Shown here piece after piece: positions 58,692-64,000 of a stretch of 64,000 nt of DNA; positions within the stretch are counted from its first letter, which is position 1, and each line of letters starts with the position of its first letter. This DNA is from Actinophytocola sp049647105 (GTDB lineage: Bacteria; Actinomycetota; Actinomycetes; Mycobacteriales; Pseudonocardiaceae). The notes under the pieces are model-generated. The model ran no database searches. It saw nothing but the letters and a program-made list of their open reading frames with translations, and was not told the origin of the DNA. The stretch is from contig NZ_JBARWZ010000015.1 in NCBI RefSeq assembly GCF_049647105.1, forward strand, positions 1-64,000. Reading direction: 5' to 3'. A program made the translations under genes and the position numbers.

Positions 58692-59012
58692 GTGACCGCT
58701 GCCACCGACGAGCTCGTCGCTCCGCCGCCGACCGAGCCAGGCAGGCTGAACACGCCGTGGCGCGGGTTGATCGCGCTGGCCGAACTGGTCGTCGCCGGGA
58801 TCGCCGTGTGGTTCGCGTTCGACGTCTGGCCCCTCGGCATCGCGAAGATCGTCGAGCGCTACCCCGACGGCATCGTGCTCGAGTCGACCCGCTGGGTGGG
58901 CGGCTGGATGGCGCTCGCGATCCTGCTGGGCACCGTCGCGGCTGTGCTCGTCGTCGACGCCGTGCGGCAGGTGGCGCTCGCGGTCCGTACCCGTCCGGAG
59001 CGCGAGAAATAG
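58692..59012 (+). CDS. Small two-helix membrane protein
   Basis: A 106-residue protein from GTG 58692. Helices at about 24-45 (WRGLIALAELVVAGIAVWFA) and 68-92 (GGWMALAILLGTVAAVLVVD) flank an extracytoplasmic loop with WPLGIAKIVERYPDG. The GAGAAGGT before the GTG is a good ribosome site. It is the last of the four membrane genes before hemL. Function unknown. Confidence 0.72.
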   Translation: MTAATDELVAPPPTEPGRLNTPWRGLIALAELVVAGIAVWFAFDVWPLGIAKIVERYPDGIVLESTRWVGGWMALAILLGTVAAVLVVDAVRQVALAVRTRPEREK

Positions 59013-59053
59013 CCCGTACGAAGCGCGGAAGATAGCGATGTAAGACTGGGACC

Positions 59054-60355
59054 GTGACGACTGAGCAGTCTCGGGCCCTCTTCGCACGCGCCCAATCAGT
59101 GACCCCGGGTGGCGTGAACTCCCCGGTGCGCGCCTTCCAGGCGGTCGGCGGCACCCCTCGGTTCATGGTCCGCGGCGAAGGCGCCTACTTGTGGGACGCC
59201 GACGGCAACCGTTACGTCGACCTCGTCTCATCGTGGGGCCCGATGATCCACGGGCACGCGCACCCGCCGATCGTCGAGGCAGTGCGGGCGGCCGCGGTGT
59301 CCGGCCTGTCCTTCGGCACCCCGACCTCGGGCGAGATCGACCTCGCCGAGGAGATCATCGGCCGGGTCGGCCCGGTCGAGCGGGTGCGGCTGGTGAACTC
59401 CGGCACCGAGGCCACCATGAGCGCGATCCGCCTCGCGCGTGGCTTCACCGGCCGGTCCAAGATCGTCAAGTTCGCTGGCTGCTACCACGGGCACGTCGAC
59501 GCGCTGCTCGCCGAGGCGGGCTCCGGTGTCGCCACGTTCGCGCTGCCCAACTCGCCGGGTGTCACCGGCGCACAGGCAGGCGACACGGTCGTCCTGCCCT
59601 ACAACGACCTCGACGCCGTCCGTGCCGCGTTCGCCGAGCACGGCGCCGAGATCGCCGCGGTGATCACCGAGGCCGCGCCGGGCAACATGGGCGCCGTCCC
59701 ACCCGTCGCCGGCTTCAACGATGGCCTGCGGGAGATCGCCACCCAGCACGGCGCGCTGCTCGTGATGGACGAGGTGATGACCGGCTTCCGCGTGTCGGGC
59801 GCCGGCTGGTTCGGCATCGACGCGGTGCCCGGCGACCTCTACACGTTCGGCAAGGTCATGTCCGGCGGGCTGCCCGCGGCTGCCTTCGGCGGCCGCGCGG
59901 ACGTGATGGCGCACCTCGCACCCGCCGGGCCGGTGTACCAGGCGGGCACGCTGTCGGGGAACCCCGTCGCGGTGGCCGCTGGCCTCGCGTCGCTGCGCGA
60001 GGCGACGCCCGGCACCTACCGCGCGCTCGACGCCAACGCCGCCCGGCTCGGCACCATGATCGGGGAGGAGCTGTCCTCGGCCGGGGTCGCCCACCACGTG
60101 CAGTTCGCTGGCAACCTGGTGAGCGTGTTCTTCACCGAGTCGCCGGTGCGGAACTTCACCGAGGCCAAGGCGTCGGACACCGGCAGGTTCCCCGCGTTCT
60201 TCCACGCGCTGCTGGACGGCGGCGTGTACGCGCCGCCGAGCGCGTTCGAGGCGTGGTTCGTCAACGCCGCGATGGACGACGACGCGTTCGAGATCATCGG
60301 TGCGGCACTACCCTCGGCCGCGCGGGCAGCCGCCGCTTCTGAGGGGGACAAGTGA
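59054..60355 (+). CDS. hemL: Glutamate-1-semialdehyde 2,1-aminomutase
   Basis: A 433-residue PLP enzyme that makes 5-aminolevulinate, the step after HemA. The PLP Lys267 is in LYTFGKVMSGGLPAAAFG; Asp239 is in LLVMDEVMTGFRVS; others are VSSWGPMIHGHAHPPIVEAV and VNSGTEATMSAIRLARG. GTG 59054 follows a TAAGACT stretch by 7 bases, perhaps a leaderless start. The gene opens a second operon: it overlaps the phosphatase gene by 4 bases and continues toward the cytochrome c genes. Confidence 0.97.
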   Translation: MTTEQSRALFARAQSVTPGGVNSPVRAFQAVGGTPRFMVRGEGAYLWDADGNRYVDLVSSWGPMIHGHAHPPIVEAVRAAAVSGLSFGTPTSGEIDLAEEIIGRVGPVERVRLVNSGTEATMSAIRLARGFTGRSKIVKFAGCYHGHVDALLAEAGSGVATFALPNSPGVTGAQAGDTVVLPYNDLDAVRAAFAEHGAEIAAVITEAAPGNMGAVPPVAGFNDGLREIATQHGALLVMDEVMTGFRVSGAGWFGIDAVPGDLYTFGKVMSGGLPAAAFGGRADVMAHLAPAGPVYQAGTLSGNPVAVAAGLASLREATPGTYRALDANAARLGTMIGEELSSAGVAHHVQFAGNLVSVFFTESPVRNFTEAKASDTGRFPAFFHALLDGGVYAPPSAFEAWFVNAAMDDDAFEIIGAALPSAARAAAASEGDK

Positions 60356-60984
60356 GTACGCGGACGGTCGTACACCTGTTGCGGCACGGGGAGGTGCACA
60401 ACCCGACGGGTGTCCTCTACGGCCGCCTCGAGGGCTTCAAGCTGTCCGAGCTGGGGCAGCGGCAGGCACTGACCGTGGCCGAGCACCTTGCGGGCAACGA
60501 CATCACGCACGTGGTCGCGTCGCCGCTGCAGCGTGCGCAGGAGACCTCGCGCCCGATCGTCGACTCGCACCAGCTCGACCTCGCCACCGACGAGCAGCTG
60601 ATCGAGGCTGCCAACGTCTTCGAGGGCCTGCGTGTGTCGATCGGCGACGGTGCGCTGCGCTCGCCGCGCCACTGGCCGCACATGCACAACCCGTTCCTGC
60701 CGTCGTGGGGTGAGCCGTACCTCCAGATCGCCCGGCGCATGCTCGGCGCCGTGTACCGCGCCCGCGCGGAGGCGGAAGGCCACGAGGCGGTGTGCGTTTC
60801 ACACCAGCTGCCGATCTGGACGCTGCGCCGCTTCCTGGAGGGCAAGCGCCTGTGGCACGACCCGAGGCGGCGCCAGTGCTCACTGGCGTCGTTGACGAGC
60901 CTCATGTTCGACAACGAGAGCCTGGTGGCGATCCGGTACCGCGAGCCGGCCGGCGCCAGCAGCCCGACGGTGACCGGCGCATGA
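60352..60984 (+). CDS. Histidine phosphatase family protein (Rv0525-like)
   Basis: A 210-residue phosphoglycerate-mutase-like phosphatase from GTG 60352. The active motif is VHLLRHGEVHNPTGVLYGRL, with ITHVVASPLQRAQETSRPIV, and the second His in EAVCVSHQLPIWTLRRFLEG. Substrate unknown. In mycobacteria the homologue Rv0525 also lies between hemL and the thioredoxin gene. It overlaps both neighbours by 4 bases, so it is surely part of the hemL-ccs unit. Confidence 0.93.
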   Translation: MSTRTVVHLLRHGEVHNPTGVLYGRLEGFKLSELGQRQALTVAEHLAGNDITHVVASPLQRAQETSRPIVDSHQLDLATDEQLIEAANVFEGLRVSIGDGALRSPRHWPHMHNPFLPSWGEPYLQIARRMLGAVYRARAEAEGHEAVCVSHQLPIWTLRRFLEGKRLWHDPRRRQCSLASLTSLMFDNESLVAIRYREPAGASSPTVTGA

Positions 60985-61559
60985 AACGCGTCGCCCTGCT
61001 TCTTGCCGCGCTGCTGGTGGTCGCGGGCTGCTCCACCGGCACCGACGCGGTCGCCACCGGCACGGAGTTCAACTTCGTCAGCCCCGGCGGCGAGACCGAC
61101 ATCACCTACGAGGGCGACGAGCGCCAGCGGATCCCCGAGATGCGGGGTGACTCCCTTCTGGAGGAGGGCACGGAGATCACGCTGTCCTCGTACGAGGGCA
61201 AGGTCGTCGTGCTGAACATCTGGGGCGCGTGGTGCCCGCCGTGCCGTCGCGAGGCAGCGCAGCTGCAGAAGGTGCACGAGGACTACGAGGACAAGGACGT
61301 GCAGGTCCTCGGCATCGACTTCCGCGACGAACAACGCAGCGCCGCCGCCGACTTCATGCGTGACTCCGGCCTCACCTACCCGTCGATCTACGACCCGCCC
61401 GGCCGGTCGCTGCTGCCGCTCAAGGGCTACCCGAGGGCGACCGTCCCGTCGACGATCGTGCTCGACAAACAGCACCGGGTGGCCGCGGTCTTCCTGCGTG
61501 ACCTGCTTGCCGAGGACCTGACGCCGCTGATCGACAGGCTTCTGGCCGAGAAGTCTTGA
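60981..61559 (+). CDS. TlpA/ResA-type thioredoxin lipoprotein (Rv0526-like)
   Basis: A 192-residue exported redox protein. The signal ends in the lipobox VVAGC (Cys17). The thioredoxin fold has LNIWGAWCPPCRREAAQLQK with the redox pair Cys85/Cys88 and VPSTIVLDKQHRVAAVFLRD with the cis-Pro. ResA/CcmG-like proteins reduce the CXXCH cysteines of apocytochrome c before heme attachment, fed by CcdA, whose gene follows. ATG 60981 overlaps the phosphatase stop. Confidence 0.95.
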   Translation: MKRVALLLAALLVVAGCSTGTDAVATGTEFNFVSPGGETDITYEGDERQRIPEMRGDSLLEEGTEITLSSYEGKVVVLNIWGAWCPPCRREAAQLQKVHEDYEDKDVQVLGIDFRDEQRSAAADFMRDSGLTYPSIYDPPGRSLLPLKGYPRATVPSTIVLDKQHRVAAVFLRDLLAEDLTPLIDRLLAEKS

Positions 61560-61593
61560 CAGCCGCCCGAGCGCACCCACCCCGTCCCAAGTA

Positions 61594-61605
61594 GGACCTA
61601 GGTCC
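61594..61605. promoter_or_regulatory. Palindrome before ccdA
   Basis: GGACCTAGGTCC (61594-61605) is a perfect 12-bp palindrome just upstream of a TACCCT -10-like hexamer (61612-61617). The GTG of ccdA (61625) lies 7 bases after it, so a leaderless message with an operator over its -35 side is possible. The core AGGACCTAGGTCCC recalls the DosR/DevR box GGGACTWWAGTCCC (11 of 14 by my count). Confidence 0.45.
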
Positions 61606-61624
61606 CACGCTTACCCTGGTCGCC

Positions 61625-62377
61625 GTGGACCCGACCGCCATCGCCATGAGTGGGCCGCTCCTGCTGGCCGCGGGCGTCGCGCTGCTCGCGGGCCTGGTGT
61701 CCTTCGCGTCACCGTGCGTGGTCCCGCTGGTCCCCGGCTACCTGGCCTACCTCGCCGCGCTGGTCGGCGCGGACACCCCGGACGAGAACAACAAGAAGGC
61801 CAGGGTGCTCGGCGCCGTGGGCCTGTTCATCCTCGGGTTCACCGTCGTGTTCGCGGCCGGTGTCGGCGGCATCGTCTGGCTCGCCGACACGCTGCTGGTC
61901 AACACGGAGGTGCTGCAGCGGGTCGGCGGCGTGGTGATCATCGCGCTGTCGCTCGTGTTCGTCGGCTTCATCCCCGGCATGCAACGCGACTTCCGCTTCC
62001 ACAAGGTCCCGCGCATGGGCCTCGCGGGCGCACCCGTCCTCGGCGCGATCTTCGGCCTCGGCTGGACGCCATGCATCGGCCCGACGCTGTCCGGTGTCAT
62101 GGTCATCGCCGCGAGCACCGGCGGCACGGCGGCCCGCGGCTTCCTGCTGGTCGGTATCTACTGCCTCGGCCTCGGCATCCCGTTCCTCCTGATCGCGCTC
62201 GGCGCGCGCTGGACGGTCCGCACCAACGGCTGGCTGCGCCGCCACGCCCGCACCATCCAGCTCGTCGGCGGCGGGCTGCTGTTCGTCGTCGGCGTGCTGC
62301 TCGTGACGGGCCTGTGGGGCGAGTTGACGTCCTGGCTCAAGTACACCGTGGTCACGAACACGGAGCTGCCCCTGTGA
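61625..62377 (+). CDS. ccdA: Cytochrome c biogenesis membrane protein CcdA
   Basis: A 250-residue, six-helix protein from GTG 61625 that carries electrons from cytosolic thioredoxin across the membrane to ResA. The paired redox cysteines are Cys31 (LVSFASPCVVPLVPGYL) and Cys151 (FGLGWTPCIGPTLSGVM). Helices lie at about 10-35, 62-90, 98-118, 133-158, 164-190 and 205-230. It overlaps resB by 4 bases. The order ResA-CcdA-ResB-CcsB is the system II maturation set of mycobacteria (Rv0526-Rv0529). Confidence 0.96.
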   Translation: MDPTAIAMSGPLLLAAGVALLAGLVSFASPCVVPLVPGYLAYLAALVGADTPDENNKKARVLGAVGLFILGFTVVFAAGVGGIVWLADTLLVNTEVLQRVGGVVIIALSLVFVGFIPGMQRDFRFHKVPRMGLAGAPVLGAIFGLGWTPCIGPTLSGVMVIAASTGGTAARGFLLVGIYCLGLGIPFLLIALGARWTVRTNGWLRRHARTIQLVGGGLLFVVGVLLVTGLWGELTSWLKYTVVTNTELPL

Positions 62378-63948
62378 TCGCCTTCCTCCGCAACACGTGG
62401 CGCGGACTCACCTCCATGCGCACGGCGCTCGTGCTGCTGTTCCTCCTCGCCGTCGCGGCACTGCCGGGCGCGCTGCTGCCGCAGCGGTCGCTCAACACGC
62501 AGAAGGTCGACGAGTACATCGCGAGCCACGGCTGGTGGGGCGAGCTGCTCGGGCGCCTTGAGTTCTACAACGTCTACGGCAGCGTCTGGTTCTCCGCGAT
62601 CTACCTGCTGCTGTTCGTCTCACTCGTCGGCTGCCTGCTGCCCCGCACCCTCGAGTACGCCCGCGCGCTGCGTGGCAAGCCGGTACTCACCCCGCGCAAC
62701 CTCTCCCGCCTGCCGCACCACCGCGAGGCCACCACCACCGCCACGCCCGACGAGGTGATGGCGACGGCGAAGACACGGCTCAGGGGCTGGCGTCTCGTGG
62801 TGCGTGAGGAGGAGGACGGCGGCCGCAGCATCTCCGCCGAGCGCGGCTACCTGCGGGAGAGCGGCAACCTGGTCTTCCACTTCGCGATGCTCGGCCTGAT
62901 CGTCGCGCTCGCCCTCGGCAAGATGTTCCAGTACGAGGGCCAGGTCATCGTCGGTGCCAACGGGTCGGAGTTCTGCAACATCGGCACCGCGGGCTACGAC
63001 TCGTTCCGCCCCGGTCTGCGGGTCGACGGCACCGACCTGAACCCGTTCTGCGTGAAGGTCAACGGGTTCGACGCGCGGTTCCTGCCCTCCGGCCAGCCCG
63101 ACTACTACCGCGCCGACATCGAGTACCAGTCCGGCGCGGACCTCGACAACGGCACGTGGCGGCCGTACACGCTCGAGGTGAACTCCCCGCTGCGTACCGA
63201 GGGCGACCGGGTCTACCTGCTGAGCCACGGCTACGCGCCGACCTTCACCGTCACCTTCCCCGACGGCCAGACCCGCACCCAGACCATCCAGTGGCGCCCG
63301 GTCGACCAGCGCACGTACCTGTCCGAGGGCGCGACCAAGTTCGACCCGCCCGGCGTCACCGACCCCGTGGAGCGCCGCAAGCGCCAGCTGGCGATCACCG
63401 GCCTGCTCGCGCCGACCGCGGTGATGCACGACAACATCCTCACCTCCGGCTTCCCCGACCTTCGTGACCCGGCCGTCGCGGTCGACGTGCTGAAGGGCGA
63501 CCTCGGCAACGACTCCGGGCGCGGCCAGTCGATCTTCGCGGTCAACCAGGAGATGGTCGACTCCGGCCGGCTCGCGCGGGTCGCGCGGGAGAACCTGCGG
63601 CCGGGCGAGGCGATCACCCTCGACGATGGCACGAAGGTCAGCTTCGACGGCGTGCAGCGCTGGGTGTACCTGCAGATCTCGCACGACCCAGCGCAGGGTT
63701 GGGTGCTGGGCTTCGCCGTGCTGATCGTGTTCGGCCTCGTCACGTCGCTCGTGATCAAGCGGCGCAGGCTGTGGGTGCGTGCGCTGCCGGGTGAGGACGG
63801 CGGCGGTACCGTGCTTCTGCTCGGCGGTCTCGCCCGCACCGACCAGGCGGGATACGGCGAGGAGTTCGGCCGCGTGGCCGAGGAACTGCTCGCGGAGCTG
63901 TCCCCGCACGAAGAACGTGAAGGCGCCACCGCCTCGAGGGAGTCCTGA
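62374..63948 (+). CDS. resB: Cytochrome c biogenesis protein ResB/Ccs1
   Basis: A 524-residue membrane protein from GTG 62374 that with CcsB moves heme across the membrane and joins it to apocytochrome c. Membrane helices: about 16-38, 70-92, 165-185 and a last one near 450-470; a large outside domain lies between (about 190-445). Typical pieces are FLRNTWRGLTSMRTALVLLF, LFVSLVGCLLPRTLEYARAL, SGNLVFHFAMLGLIVALALG (with a His likely to bind heme), and WVLGFAVLIVFGLVTSLVIK. It overlaps ccsB by 1 base. Confidence 0.95.
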   Translation: MIAFLRNTWRGLTSMRTALVLLFLLAVAALPGALLPQRSLNTQKVDEYIASHGWWGELLGRLEFYNVYGSVWFSAIYLLLFVSLVGCLLPRTLEYARALRGKPVLTPRNLSRLPHHREATTTATPDEVMATAKTRLRGWRLVVREEEDGGRSISAERGYLRESGNLVFHFAMLGLIVALALGKMFQYEGQVIVGANGSEFCNIGTAGYDSFRPGLRVDGTDLNPFCVKVNGFDARFLPSGQPDYYRADIEYQSGADLDNGTWRPYTLEVNSPLRTEGDRVYLLSHGYAPTFTVTFPDGQTRTQTIQWRPVDQRTYLSEGATKFDPPGVTDPVERRKRQLAITGLLAPTAVMHDNILTSGFPDLRDPAVAVDVLKGDLGNDSGRGQSIFAVNQEMVDSGRLARVARENLRPGEAITLDDGTKVSFDGVQRWVYLQISHDPAQGWVLGFAVLIVFGLVTSLVIKRRRLWVRALPGEDGGGTVLLLGGLARTDQAGYGEEFGRVAEELLAELSPHEEREGATASRES

Positions 63949-64000
63949 TGGTCATCGACGAGACGTTGTCCGGCTACAGCGACTGGTGCTACGGCATCGC
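63948..64000 (+). CDS. ccsB: Start of cytochrome c biogenesis protein CcsB
   Basis: ATG 63948 overlaps the resB stop (TGATG) and is open to the window end (MVIDETLSGYSDWCYGIA). Only 17 codons are visible, so the call rests on order: system II cytochrome c assembly has CcsB/CcsA directly after ResB, as in mycobacterial Rv0529. The heme-handling WWD motif lies beyond the window. Confidence 0.7.
   Translation, partial: MVIDETLSGYSDWCYGI

Noticed and set aside
59054..60355. tRNA or rRNA genes anywhere in the window
   Set aside because: No cloverleaf-like stretch ending in CCA or with a GTTCRA T-loop and matching acceptor stems was recognised by eye; a covariance search would settle it.

Overview
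The window is very GC-rich, with dense genes, many GTG starts and many 1-8 base start/stop overlaps. It carries actinobacterial hallmarks: mshA and a mycothiol-dependent maleylpyruvate isomerase-like protein, a BldC-type mini-regulator, SenX3-RegX3, Rex in front of hemACDB, an HbhA homologue, a bS22-like 33-residue ribosomal protein, and XRE/DUF397 pairs. Gene order from the XRE-hbhA-DUF2516 trio to the ResB/CcsB cytochrome c maturation genes follows, with insertions, the Mycobacterium tuberculosis Rv0474-Rv0529 order as I remember it. The best guess is a chromosomal segment of a Pseudonocardiales actinomycete (Lentzea/Saccharothrix/Actinosynnema-like); the genus is inference. No rRNA, tRNA, CRISPR array or intact transposase was seen.

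Region by region. 1-13.5 kb is accessory: a PadR-ABC transporter operon behind a perfect 14-bp-arm palindrome, two divergent secreted esterases/hydrolases, an orphan Phd-like antitoxin, two MFS transporters (one paired with a PucR/GAF regulator), a TFIIB-type zinc-ribbon protein, a zinc-ribbon P-loop kinase and a VOC protein. 13.5-16.6 kb holds XRE regulator-HbhA-DUF2516-YbaK and a SalK/SCO6745-like protein. 16.7-23.2 kb is a second accessory block: a 2-oxoglutarate oxygenase, PurU, an MDMPI-fold protein, a TipA-like MerR gene broken by a frameshift, an XRE/DUF397 pair with a divergent hypothetical gene, a strongly structured intergenic segment, an ADP-ribosylglycohydrolase, and a 164-bp MITE-like inverted-repeat element at its 3' end.

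23.2-45.6 kb is conserved core: methyltransferase, DUF2505, murB, SDR, L,D-transpeptidase, mshA, YbjN, gpmA, senX3-regX3, Ppx/GppA, a proline-rich membrane protein, a TIM-barrel protein, proline dehydrogenase, thioesterase, proC, BldC-like, bS22, NAD-epimerase, acyltransferase and a SerB1-type HAD phosphatase. An L7/L12-repeat membrane protein and an aldo/keto reductase with its regulator are interspersed. Two unusual repeat sets sit here: three exact 22-nt tandem units after gpmA, and two ~81-bp units after the acyltransferase gene.

45.7-64 kb contains an ECF sigma factor with a DUF5667 membrane protein (BldN/RsbN-like layout), an AMP-forming ligase, a glutaredoxin-like protein, a sulfite-oxidase-fold molybdoenzyme, then rex-hemA-hemC-hemD-hemB, four small membrane-protein genes, hemL, a histidine phosphatase, a ResA-like thioredoxin, ccdA, resB and the start of ccsB. 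A near-consensus Rex operator overlaps the predicted -35 of the rex-hem operon. The right-hand part is therefore a heme-making and cytochrome c-assembly block likely tied to NADH/NAD+ status. I see no convincing wholly new multi-gene system. The least explained items are the repeats, the MITE-like element, the structured 21.8-22.0 kb segment, the L7/L12-repeat protein and three very small coupled genes.
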